From contig CM041465.1 in assembly GCA_023213395.1 (NCBI GenBank), forward strand, positions 27,783,741-27,847,740: a stretch of 64,000 nt of DNA, given 5' to 3'. This stretch comes from Cycas panzhihuaensis. Lineage: Eukaryota; Cycadophyta. Under the pieces are notes generated by a model. It was given only the letters and a program-made list of their open reading frames with translations, was not told the origin of the DNA and did no database searches. Of this stretch, positions 49,251 to 59,842 are shown one piece after another (positions within the stretch are counted from its first letter, which is position 1; each line of letters opens with the position of its first letter). A program made the translations under genes and the position numbers.

Positions 49251-50198
49251 CCTAGATTGCACATGCACATTTTGTTTAGTTGTTTTATATGCTTTATCTC
49301 TTTCCCTAGTTCAATAGCCATACAAAAGTCCTCTTCTCCTCAACCCATAGTTAGCCATAATTTTAATCCCCTTAATTTTTTCATAGGACAAATCCCTATT
49401 TTTCTCTATAACCGAGTTCATCTATTTACTTACCTACTCCTTCATCCCCTATAGACCATCCTTAATAGGACACTCTACATATTCAATTTGTTCATCAAGT
49501 TCCAACTTTTAGTATTACCCCTTACAAAATTTAGTCTAGTTTTTCCCAAACCCCTTCAATTCCATATCATCAATATTATTTTTTTTCGTTAAATATTTTC
49601 TCTTATTTGAATACTAATCCTAAAAACCTATTAAATCCTTTTTTTCATAAGAAACCTCTATCACTAATTCCTCATCCATCTTTCTCTCCTAAAAAGTATT
49701 GCAGTCCAACAAAACCTACACAAATTTTCATCTCCATCCAAGGCATATTCTAAGATTTATCCCTTCTTTCTATACCTTCAAAGTTATGCTTGATCTCAAT
49801 TCACAATTCCTCCTTTACTTTTTTTCACAATAAGCAATCACTAATCCATGACCCTCATGATCAATTCTTTTCTCGAAGCCTTCATGTCTTTTTTTAAGAT
49901 CCACCCCATCCAAAAATAAAATGTGCAAATTCAAGGGAATACCAAGACAAGATATTTGAGATATGTCACAAGTCCTAGGATCCTTTCGATTCAGAATAAG
50001 ACACACCATGTACCTAGCCTCAAGAATAAACATTAGCAAATTCAAGATGCTTGTTAGCAAAGTTCCATAGAATACATAAGATTGAACCAAATCTTTACGA
50101 CCTATAAGAACTAGTAGGAGGCGATTGCAAGATTAAACCAAGCTACAAGCATTTCTTAATACTTTAAGGGTGAAGTATTATTTTAAGAGGAGAGGAAT

Positions 50199-50753
50199 TG
50201 TAGCATTTTAAAATATGGTCAAAACTATACCTTATGACCATTCAAATCAAAGTCTTTGAACGAGGATTCCAACGGTTTAGATGAAAGTCAATTCTGACAT
50301 TTTTATCAAAAGTTATGACCATTTAAAGTCAGCCTACTCATTTTTTGAGAAGTTCAGGCTGACTTCTATTTAAGCAGTATTAAGAAGAATATCACCTTTT
50401 CTGGATGACTTCTATTACTTTCTTTTAGCCACCTATTTGAGGAGGATTTATGGCCTCATTTGATCATCATCAAAGAAGTCTTAGATTGCAATATTTTTGG
50501 CCTTTTTGGGAGCATTGTGGAGGGTACCTCACCTCGAAGAGGGATTTATTATCAACAATAATTGTAGAGTCATTTGGTAATCTTGTATCTATTCAATTTA
50601 TATTCATTTCATACCACTTCATATTTGTATGTTATAAGTATTTAAGTGGATTTGTATTATTGCTCTCTTAATTCAATATTTTGCAAGTGCATTTGCTGGA
50701 TATTTTATCTATTTTTATAAAATTTCTTAGAAGAATACTATAAGAATACTACA
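50199..50753 (+). repeat. E 3' LTR
   Basis: Begins TGTAGCATTTT after the purine tract and ends AATACTACA. Confidence 0.88.
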
Positions 50754-50806
50754 GGGACCCACTTGCATGTGGGACAAAATAAATATGCATTATCAATATT
50801 CCAACA

Positions 50807-51116
50807 CTTCCCCTTAATGCATATTTGGATCATTTATATTTGCAATGCCTTCTCTGTGAAAATATCTTGAAGATGATATCTTCAACTTGATCCTTGTCTT
50901 CAATCTTGTAGTGATGTCTTTGCTATAGAATGGCACATTTAATTTGATCTTCGTCTTTAATTCTGTACTTATATCTTTATAGGATTATGTCCTTAGCTTG
51001 ATTTTCATCTTCCATCATGCAGTCATGATGTTGTTATAGTAACTCTAGTAAGTGCAAATCCTGATTCTTCATTGTGGTTGGTCTAGTCTGATTTTAATGT
51101 AGATCTTGTAAGTAAC
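50807..51116 (-). mobile_element. F2 3' internal remnant
   Basis: On the minus strand this lies just upstream of the F2 polypurine tract. Repeated GATCTTCGTCTT/GATTTTCATCTT-like words occur, but no coding frame is clear. It ends where the H 3' LTR begins. Confidence 0.5.
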
Positions 51117-53638
51117 TGGATGTACATTTACAGGATAACCACCTAGCTACGTAGGGATAGCGAGGATGATCGATGGCACCATCGGGCGTAGATAAGAACC
51201 TACAAGCAAGGCAAGTACCACACAAGGTGCCTTGTGCCTCGGAGCACGAGTTCGGGACCTGCGGATGGTACCCAACTACATAAAGGTGGTTCCCCACTTC
51301 AGTTAGGAAGAGGGGAGGTGGAAGAGTAGCTTGGATAGATCTTAGAGAAGAGTCCTCCTACCGTAGGATGGCCGGAAGGGAAGGGAGAGAATCCCTCGAG
51401 GGTTTCCCTATAGCAGAGGGAAACGAGTAGGGGTAAGTAGGTGAATAACCTATGATTAAGGTCTTCTCGGTTATCTGGCTAGGCAGAAGATAATCGAAGG
51501 AGGATGAAGGGAGCAGGAACGATCGATCAATCAAGAGTTCCCCCCTTCGAAAGAGCAATCAAGAGAAAAGAGGATGCTAGGACACACGCAAGCAAACTAA
51601 ACTAAATATGACAAGCCAAGAAGGTAAGGGCAAAGTTTACAAGCTGAAGGGAAAGGTTGGAGGGAAGAACTTCCTAAAACCTTTTCCTATGATAGATGTA
51701 ATGTATAAAATATAACAAACAGAATGTAAACCAAAAGAGAGAGTCAATTTCCTTTTTCCTTTTAAGTGGTCTAATTACTACCATGCAAAATCTTCTAAAG
51801 GGAAGAAAATAAAATGAAGCGAGAGCACATACCCGGAATGAAGACACGATCGAAGTGGCAACGCTCCCACAAGGTGTCCAAAATCGCTCTACGAAGCATG
51901 GCGAAAGAGGGGTCGTAGTAGGGCAAAGCGTGGGGCTTCCTTACCTTCCCCAGAAGCGACACTAAAGTTCCAAGAAAGGAAAAAAGGAAAGTAATAGCAA
52001 CAAATAAAATGTTATAATAAAATATGAGTAAACACACTTACCCGTAAGAGAGAAAGGAGGCTAGCAACACAAAGTGGAGTCCTAATAACACGTGTACATA
52101 TACTACAAACAAGTCTTTATACATATATGTTAGTGTTCATGAATCACAAAGTTGCAGCAATAATCTATGGTAAAAACTACTCAAATGCATAGTAACTAGA
52201 TAGGTAAGCCTTAGAGTGGCCCACCTCCTGCAAAGAGCAACCCTACCATCCCTCAAGAAGCCATAAGGCAGCGAGGGTATGGCTGTATAGTTGGTTGGAA
52301 ACTGGGGCAGCAGATGTGCAAAAAGAGCCCAAAGCAAATCTCAATGAGCCAGAGTGCTATGGGAAGTAAACTGGGCCGTTGAGGGAAGGGCCGAGCCAAG
52401 AAAAGTGACTGGGGCTTATGCATTGCCCAGATAAGGGAAATGAGCCCTCAAACCAGCACTACAATAAGTGCCAACACTGATTTCAGTGGCTGGAAAAACC
52501 TACTAATCCCTTGCCCCACTCTAGGAGTAGCACGGGGGTAAAGAGGAAGGTTTGGAGGGCGAAAGCCTCTTAGGGAGCGTGAGGGTGGTACATAATCCAC
52601 CCAGCTCTATACCAAACCTTATGGAGCCCTCTTTGACCGCTGTCCTGGGTGTGAAACACAGGAGAAGAAGCCTAAACAACAAAGAAAAAGGTCTAAGGAA
52701 AAGGCAAGAAACAACCCTTGAAACAAGATAAGATAAGTTAGTGTAAAACATACAAAAGTGGGCATGAACTAGGCAAAGGAAAGACATTAAACCAATAAAT
52801 ACCTTTGGAGAAAATGGGAGGCATTTGCCTCTACCAAAGCCTACTGAGAAGAGGCTAGAAAATCTAAGGAAAGGCTGAAGTGCAGTAGGTATGGAGCCCC
52901 TGCTAAGATGGCTGAAGAAAATCCTGCTTTTGAGACCACTTGGTGACTGCCTAGGCAAGGAGGCCCTGAAAACTCCTCAAGGAGGCCCTCTCCAAGGTGT
53001 GGAATGAACTGTGAAGATGTCATAGCGAAGCCAAAGGAGAGTTGGGCACTGAAGAGTGGTTGCAGGTCCTGGAACAACAGTAGAGCAGCAAAAGATAGTA
53101 GACAGTAGGGTACTTTTCCTTGTTAATAATTCTAAAGAGAGCCAAAAGATCCTAAAAATGAGTTGATATGGGCTTAAATACTCAGTCCTAATCCTAATCG
53201 AGCGATTAGGGCTTGGATGGCACTGAGTTGGGTCAAGAGACATGTGGCAATTCTGTAATAAATGCACGAATTGCCATGGCGGTTTAAAAAAATAAGTTAT
53301 AATAGTCACACTGCGGGAAACTTCGCAGTATAGCGGTAAACTTTACGGTACCATGAAATTTGCCATGCTGTGGGACCAGAAGATAAAATTAGCCTAAGCA
53401 GCCAGCCAGGGCTATGGACCAATGTACTAGGAGGCCGGTAGGGGGGCGAGCCCACCTGCCTAGAGGCAAGCAATAGACCAAAAGCCACAATAAAGGTGAT
53501 CAAGTGACTCAAGGATGCAACGAGGAGGCCAAACAGCGGTGAGTCAACATAAGAGTGAATATCACGTAAGTTAAGTGAGTCTTAAGGGGAGTAGGGTAGA
53601 TTGCGAGAAGTGATGCGGCCATCGAGGTGTCACACTCA
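51117..53638 (-). repeat. H 3' LTR (about 2.5 kb)
   Basis: The inner border TGAGTGTGACACC and outer border TCCA match the T1 3' LTR; the outer part also matches the visible H 5' LTR. Short frames inside are not conserved. Confidence 0.7.
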
Positions 53639-54203
53639 TTGGGAATGTGCCCCCGCTATAGTCGTCATAGGCTGGATAGGTGTAGATGACACAAAACCAT
53701 CTACGAAGACATATAGTATGCAAGCAAATACTCCTCACAAAAGAAAACACAATAGGGTGAGAAACATACCTGCACTTACCTGAGTCGACCGCTTGGCAGA
53801 AGAGCCTCACCGCTCGGAAGCATGGTGCAATGGTGAATGCTGGCAACACAATTGTCAGTAGCACATGTGTATGTAGATATATAAATCAAGGTCGTAACAA
53901 TAGTCAGGGGTGCCAGCAAGTGTCATGGCAGAATGCATGGATATGAAGGCAGCGGTGAAGGCAATATAGGGGTTGCCTATGCGCCACTCGGGAATTGACT
54001 AGAAAACACGAAGGATGAGGGGGATGCCCCCACCACAAAAGATGTAAAGAGATGTGCATAATCAAGTAGAAGAGATGAGTGAACAAAACTGGTAGTCACC
54101 ATAGTTTAACTTCATCAGTGGCTAAGTTTCAGAGGCACAAATAGATCGCAAGGTGAAGCACATGACGGCCTGGGGCTTGGGCGACAGAGTGACCAAACAA
54201 GCC

Positions 54204-54626
54204 TCAAGGACAATCAGCAAGAAGAGGAAAGCGGCGCTCAAGAATGAGGCGAATGAGACTATCTACCTCAGCGTTGAGGGCCCGAGGAATGTGCCAAATG
54301 TCAACAGACAAAAAGTAATCTAGGAGAGATCTGGAAGTCGAAGTAAGGGTTCTCAGGTGAGGGCATCGCACCTAGTAAACCTAGGTGAGATGGGACACCA
54401 CAACCTGAGAGTCACAAAGCAAAATGATAGGTCCATGATGGAAATGGAGAGCATCATTGAGAGCTTCAATAACAGATGTGTACTCGGCTTTATTATTGGT
54501 AGCCTCTAGGAGGAAGACCCCAGAGCATAAGAAATTGTATCCGAAGGGGCTGCGAAGAATCCATGCAGCGGCAGAAGGTCCAGGGTTACCGTGGCTTCCG
54601 CCATCGACAAAAATGTAGAGAGACAT
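54204..54626 (-). pseudogene. H archaeal-type RNase H, broken
   Basis: ATG 54626 starts MSLYIFVDGGSHGNPGP. The Glu of NNKAEYT and the Asp of CDSQVVV are kept. A CAG-to-TAG change at about 54383 truncates it after SHLT, before the last catalytic Asp. The sequence continues to match T1 down to a TGA at 54204-54206, so the damage is one stop plus another near 54320. Confidence 0.85.
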
Positions 54627-55152
54627 GGGTGACCAAAAAAGTCCTAGTAATAATAAACAATAATGAAGTAAAAAGAGGCTCAAAAGGTAAGCAATAAATG
54701 GCTGTGAAGGGTAGGAGGACCTAGCAATGAGGCTACCCAAGGATGAGAGCAGGCTATCCGACCACTACCTGGGAGTGGGCAGAAAAAGAGCACCCTAGGG
54801 TACCAAAGGTTGCTTCAGAAAGTAAAACATGCCCCCAGACAGGGGGAGCATTTCCTCTAGAGGCCCTAGGGGCGGAAAAGAGCTGCGAAAATGGGTCCAG
54901 GATGGCAAAATGATCCAAACGAGTATAAACTCGGGCATCCACGGGGGTGGCATACAAAACGAGATGGAAGGGCCCTGTGAAAAGGTGCAAGGGTGAGGTG
55001 CCATAAATGCACCCATGAGAAAGAGCAAAACGAAGACTATAAGAGTGCAATGGGAGACAGGGCCAGAAGGAAAAGGTGATTGAAGATACGGGGCGGTCCA
55101 GATGGTTATCGTGAGAGCTAAAACAAAGATAATACCTGTCGGGGCCCCCGCC

Positions 55153-55159
55153 TATATAA
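55153..55159 (+). promoter_or_regulatory. TATA box for the H antisense gene
   Basis: GCCCCCGCCTATATAAGGAAA on the plus strand is nearly identical to the T1 site. It lies about 670 bp upstream of the antisense ORF. The downstream leader has the conserved stem GGCTCT...AGAGCC (55194-55216) with a different loop from T1. Confidence 0.6.
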
Positions 55160-55825
55160 GGAAACTTGTATGGAAAACAAATTCATTTTTACCGGCTCTC
55201 AAGACAATCTAGAGCCATTCCCTTATGCAGCGGAGTACCACCCAACTTTGGAGGCACGTAGAGGGAGATTAGACCGTTGGATCAAAGCGCGGAGACAGCC
55301 ATCGAGACCATGAGAGCTAGATGGCGATAGCTAGGCTGGATCTAGTGAGTGGATCTTATGAAACCTAACCCATCTTAAAGTTTTAATTTCATTACTTTTT
55401 GTTATTTTTTTTTATGAGTTTTTTAGGCGCCATATGGGTGAATAACGACCTCTCGGAGTCTAAATTGGACCCAGAAAGAGGCGGGACCAGGGCATTAGGC
55501 AGCCCTAGTCCTGGTGGGCCCCGCAGGGTTCCACCCAGAAGAAAATTTTATGTTTTTAGGTAGAACCCCCCCCCCTTTTGGGGGGGTGCCGTTCACATAG
55601 TGGCAAATATCGCGGTGTCATGATCTTTGCCGTGGGGCCCCGATCACTGCGGGACCCAGGCCAAACTCCACTGCAGCTGAAAGTTTGGCATAAGGCAAAG
55701 ACTAAAGAAAAAAGGAGATGGGGGCCCGGGAGGCCCCAAATCATGATCAAACAGAGCTGAGAGATAGCTATAGGGGTAGAGAGCTAATGTGAGCTTGGTT
55801 TTGACTGGTTTTTATGGTGTTTATA

Positions 55826-57590
55826 GGCTATGATCGCGGTAGACAACCATGAGAATATAGGGATGGCGATGCTTAGCTTCATCGAGATGATGTCCAGGGA
55901 GGACAAGGGGGTCCTACTAAGGTGTGGCCTGCTGAAGGTCCTGAAGACACCTCAATACACGTCAGACCAAAGGCTGCTAATTAATATAGTGTCACATTGG
56001 GACTGGAGGAGGCACATTTTCCACCTACCCCAGGTGGGAGATGTGACAGTGATGCCAAGAGACATTAAGCGGATACTGGGAGTGCCGGCGACTGGGAGAT
56101 CGGTAGCACTGGGAGCGCTGCCTAACAATGAGGTAGCACACAGAGAGGCAGTAGTATTTTTCACAGGGGTAGACAGATGGGAGAGGAGAGGGGTCCCTCT
56201 CCAGGCTATGGTACTATTTAGAGTTCCTTGTATGAGGAAACTCATCACGTTATGCATTCTGTTCTAAATTTTTGAGAAACAGAACTATAGGGATATCCCT
56301 GGGGGATGGATGGATGCAGTGCACCGTTGTGAGGTTGGCGAGAGGATGGACTGGGCTACCCTGATAGCGACGAACCTCGTCGCACAGCTGGATGCTATCA
56401 AGACGACAGGTCAGGGAGGACTATCATATAGCACGCTGCTACAGTGTTAGTTTTTTTATTATTTTGGAGCAGTGGCACCAGCGGGGGGACCACACCCCAT
56501 TGCAGAGTAGGCCCCGATGGTCCACAGGTGGTAGACTAGACTAAGGGGGACGGAGGACCAGGCTCATGTCCGATGCTCAGTGGAGGCTACATCGTTGGAC
56601 CTCCTCACTATGATGGACCTTATAGCAGACCCATATAGAGCAGTGAGGTGGGACAGCGATGATGAGGCAGGGGGAGCTGGGGTGCTCCCATGTGATGATG
56701 ATAGTGGAGATGGAGGAGATGGGGCTAGCCCATCACGACCTATGGGAGAGGCAGGTCTATCAGGGACAGCAAGAGGAGGAGCAAGGCCATCCGAGACTAT
56801 CGTCGAAGAGGTAGACCCATCAGGGACTGCAGAGGAGAGCAGGGGGCCAGTGACATAGGCCCACAGGCTACGGATCATGAGGAGATCTGAAGAGATAACA
56901 ATAGATCTAGTCCCAGTGAGGAAAGAGGCCCTAGCAGAGGAGGTACCAGAGGAGGAGGTACCAGCAACTAGTGGAGAGCCAGGGATAGAGGCTATCGCAT
57001 GAGCAGAGGAGTTGGCAGCCACAGTAGGTGAGGCCTTACTTTCCTCATCATTTGATAGCCAGATAAATAGTTTGATTTGGTTTCATTATGGTATGCAGCT
57101 GGATACATACCAACATATGACATGTTGGGTTTGCAGGTACCGCAGAGATCTGGTGGTTGGTGGAGGCCATGGTGAGGGAGATGTTCCCTCAGGTATACGT
57201 AGAGGGACAACTGCCCATCCAGGTTGAGGATGCACCCAGATCGGCAGGTGCCCATATGGAAGCATTCATCCCATTAGTGAGGGCAAGAGATATATGGGCC
57301 GCAGAGTCCCAAGAGCATATAGCATTCAGGGGATAGATGCAACGAGAGTTGGACGAGGCTCGGGGCGCGCGAGACACACTACAAAGTCACATATAAGCAC
57401 TGGAGGCTCAGGGAGGAGCCAGAGGGGATATGGGAAGCCATATCCAAGTGGTAGTGCTAGAGGAGAGACTCCAGGGGATGGAGGAGAGGCTCCGCCTTAT
57501 AAAGATGGAGCGAGATCATATCCAGGTACGATATGATCAACTGGTCAAGGATATGGCAGCATCGAGGTCAACATGGAGCAGGACTTAGAC
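55826..57590 (+). pseudogene. H antisense gene: plant mobile domain-like protein with intron
   Basis: ATG 55830 opens MIAVDNHENIGMAML. HIFHLPQVGDVTV followed by RDIKRILGVPATGRSV is the PMD signature. RWERRG and a Gly-Gly-Trp motif follow, then an acidic Asp/Gly stretch and Gly/Pro/Ser repeats. A GT-AG intron (57028-57136) leads to EMFPQVYVEGQLPIQ and a helical, charged C-terminus (MEERLRLIKMERDHIQ, about 57480-57530) ending near 57590. A possible 3' splice site TTTATAG precedes 55828, so an earlier exon may exist. Stops at 56265, 56447, 56508, 56530, 56857, 57334 and 57396 break it, many readable as Gln or Trp codons in T1. It sits antisense between the RNase H and pol-tail regions. Function unknown. 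Confidence 0.7.
57028..57136 (+). other. Putative GT-AG intron in the H antisense gene
   Basis: The exon ends ACAGTAG, the intron starts GTGAGGCC and ends GGGTTTGCAG, and the next exon starts GTACCGCAGAG. The 109 bp intron has the same place and phase as the T1 intron, while its interior has diverged. Confidence 0.7.
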
Positions 57591-58263
57591 CCATATGGCA
57601 GTGACGACCCTGAGAAGGCCATGAGACGAGTGGAGGGAGGCAGGGAGCTCATAGAGACTCAAGAGGAGTCTTGGAGGGATGTGGTCCCTAGGAGAGGGAT
57701 CACACTGACTAAGAGATGATACCCCAGGAGCAGGACAGTAGTAGGATAGTACTCATGTATCTGATTTTGACAGGGGAAATCACGGGCCTCCCGGGGGTTA
57801 TATATATAGAGTTATATGATTGTACCCCCTACAAGGACACCGACTTCTCATATGTACAATATGACATATGATTTTGATGTATATATATGGATGGAAAAAT
57901 TGGCGCCCCATTTTGATATGTATGTTTTATTGTATATGATATAGAGGTTTTGTTATGTATGACATGGATGTTTTGTTATATGATGCACGTCTTTCCTTCC
58001 ATGCATAGCTATATACCTAACAGAGGCACACACGACCACCATGAGTAGAGGTGATAGATAAATGTGGGGCTAGAAAATAGGGTGACACGCATGTCCACAT
58101 GGGAGCATAGCGGGATATGTAAAGGAAATACCGAGCGAGAGGGGGAGTAACGATACTCCAGAGCATTGTCCTAACTAGAGGATGCCTAATTAGGAGGACA
58201 AAAGTCCCAAAAGAACATGGGAACGCGAGTTCCGCAGGAGGAACTAGAAAGAAATGGAAGAGG
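57591..58263. other. H spacer between antisense gene and pol tail
   Basis: It contains TA-rich words (57800-57900) and repeated TATGACATGGATGTTTTG-like units near 57920-57980. No gene is seen. Confidence 0.5.
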
Positions 58264-58320
58264 CCATCCTAAGTTGTCATTCCACCCATGGCTGGGAGAA
58301 ATGGGAACAACTTAAGATGG
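58264..58320. repeat. Conserved stem-loop after H pol tail
   Basis: Arms CCATCCTAAGTTGTC and GAACAACTTAAGATGG pair with one or two mismatches. The equivalent in T1 is 3454-3510. Confidence 0.65.
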
Positions 58321-58363
58321 TAGTTTAGGCTCATTTCGGAGTGTGGGTGAGGTGACGGCAAGG

Positions 58364-59200
58364 TCATGAGTAAAACGTCTTAAGGAATTTCCCATTAATA
58401 GCTTTCTCAAACTCAAGACCTTCCAGGGTGGCAATCCTATAAGCACCATTATCGAGGGTTTCGATAATGATGAAAGGGCCAACCCATCTAGGTTTAAATT
58501 TGGTTAAACAGTCATGAAGATATTCTAATTTAAGGACATGGTCCCTGGGAAATAAAGGACAGGAATGAAGATGTTTATCATAGGTCCTTTGTGAGAGAGC
58601 TTTGGATGCCAGGTTAGCCTGATAAGCAGCTAAACATCTCTCGTCTAAAGCTTCGAGGTCCAGGAGGTGAGCCTGGCAGATCGACTCCTCATTGATGAGA
58701 CCCTGAAGAGAAACTTGTAAAGAAGGAATCTCAACTAGGTGGGGCGCGGAGCCTGGTAAGTGCTGAAGCAAGGCTTCATCATCTTCGAAGTAATCCACCC
58801 CATGGATGACCTTACTCTGAATAGATGAAGTGCAGGAGGAAGTGGGAACAACAGGACCATGGTGGTCATCAGGCTGTCCAACCTCCTCAGAAGACTCTAA
58901 GAGGGAGTCAGGAAGGGGTTCCTTAGAAGAAGCGAAAGGTAGTTCCTTGAAGCCATCACCTACGGGGGGTGATGAAGAGGAAGGATTGATGATGGATGAG
59001 TCAACACGAGTGATGACATACAACATAGAAGAGTGGATAGTCTCACCAATGAAAGAGGTTCTAGATGGGGATCTAGAATAGGATGGGTGTGACCTACTGG
59101 TGTAGAGGAAGGAAATGGGGTGGAGGCAATCCTCGTCCTCATCGTCACTAAACGAGATGAGGCACCCGTAGCTCCCAACGCCAGTAGGAGTGAAACGCAT
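58364..59200 (-). CDS. H fused reading frame: pol linker joined to integrase C-terminus
   Basis: A 278-residue open frame (ATG 59200; the upstream frame is also continuous with protease in phase). Residues 1-154 match the T1 linker (SYGCLISFSDDED, VIHGVDYFEDDEALLQHL). From residue 155 it matches the T1 integrase tail (VEIPSLQVSLQGLINEESI to KAINGKFLKTFY). In T1 these parts are about 2.5 kb apart, separated by RT, RNase H and integrase core. The join is near 58735-58742 and keeps the frame. No stop interrupts it, unlike most frames in the window. It cannot encode any catalytic domain; the tail carries the GPF motif found in gypsy integrase tails (WVGPFIIIETLDNGAYRI). Confidence 0.8.
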   Translation of the reverse strand: MRFTPTGVGSYGCLISFSDDEDEDCLHPISFLYTSRSHPSYSRSPSRTSFIGETIHSSMLYVITRVDSSIINPSSSSPPVGDGFKELPFASSKEPLPDSLLESSEEVGQPDDHHGPVVPTSSCTSSIQSKVIHGVDYFEDDEALLQHLPGSAPHLVEIPSLQVSLQGLINEESICQAHLLDLEALDERCLAAYQANLASKALSQRTYDKHLHSCPLFPRDHVLKLEYLHDCLTKFKPRWVGPFIIIETLDNGAYRIATLEGLEFEKAINGKFLKTFYS

Positions 59201-59386
59201 GAGACTAGGAAAAGAAGATGCAGGATTTTCTTCAGTATGAGATGGATTGGGTATACCAATGGAGCAAGCTGAGGCATGAGTAGAAGGGCCCTGGCTTGCC
59301 TAATTGACAGGACATGTTTGTTTAGCAAGTGGGCATTCGTAGGAAACAACCCTCATTCATCCATCATGGACGAATTTAAGTTGCCC

Positions 59387-59830
59387 CTAGAGAGTCGAAC
59401 ACACGGCTCCCATCTGGTCAAGCCATGGTCGACCTAAGAGAAGGTTGTAGTCGACATCAACGTTGAGGACTACAATATCAGTGAGGACAGTCTTTTCCTC
59501 AAGAGTGAGCAGGATCGTGACAAATCCCAATGGGGTCTTTTCGCTACCATTGTAGCCTTGGCATCGCCATGGAACAGGTTCCAAGGCAAAAATACCAAGC
59601 TCTTGCATGACACGCAAGGGCATGGCATTTACAGAAGAACCGTTGTCGACAACAGTCCTTCGTAGGGTACAATCGGGTGTATCAATGGTGATGGTAAATG
59701 GGAAGTTCCACTGATGTTCCCTTTCACATGCGGGAGGAAGGTCCTTAGGATCAAAAGAAATAATAGGCTCGTGACTTTGGGTGACGCCCAAAGCATGGAT
59801 AGGCACATCATTCGATCCTAAAGCTTCCAA
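59387..59830 (-). pseudogene. H protease domain
   Basis: A retropepsin of the Tat type: VVDNGSSVNAMP holds the active Asp, followed by LGIFALEPVPW, and LLLGRPWLDQMGA closes the domain. Upstream ITIDTPDCTLRR leads into it. It is in the same frame as the gag block at 60223 and the fused frame at 59200. A stop at 59387 separates it from the downstream frame. It would cut the gag polyprotein. Confidence 0.85.
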
Positions 59831-59842
59831 AAGGAGAGCCCG

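Larger units (their letters stand above)
47989..50753 (+). mobile_element. E: 2.8 kb LTR element without pol (LARD-like), inserted in the F2 LTR
   Basis: LTRs are 47989-48547 and 50199-50753 (about 559 and 555 bp, TGTAG...CTACA; the 5' copy has one change at each end). AGTGGTATTAGAGC after the 5' LTR is a near-exact Met-tRNA primer site. AAGAGGAGAGGAAT before the 3' LTR is the polypurine tract. Flanks AGGAC and GGGAC are a target duplication with one mismatch. The 1.65 kb interior has a gag-like stretch but no RT or integrase, so it must depend on another element. Confidence 0.85.
47813..50806 (-). repeat. F2: 3' LTR of the F family, split by element E
   Basis: Parts 47813-47988 and 50759-50806 together make a 224 bp LTR (TGTTAG...CCAACA) that matches the F1 LTR at 15785-16007. 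On the plus strand it is followed by CTTCCCCTTAA, the reverse complement of a polypurine tract. This shows that it is the 3' LTR of a minus-strand element. Confidence 0.8.

Noticed and set aside
10042-51116. F1 and F2 as the two ends of one element
   Set aside because: On the minus strand the 3' LTR would have to be left with its interior running toward the 5' LTR at right; here F1 interior runs left and F2 interior runs right, so they are separate unless an unproven rearrangement occurred.
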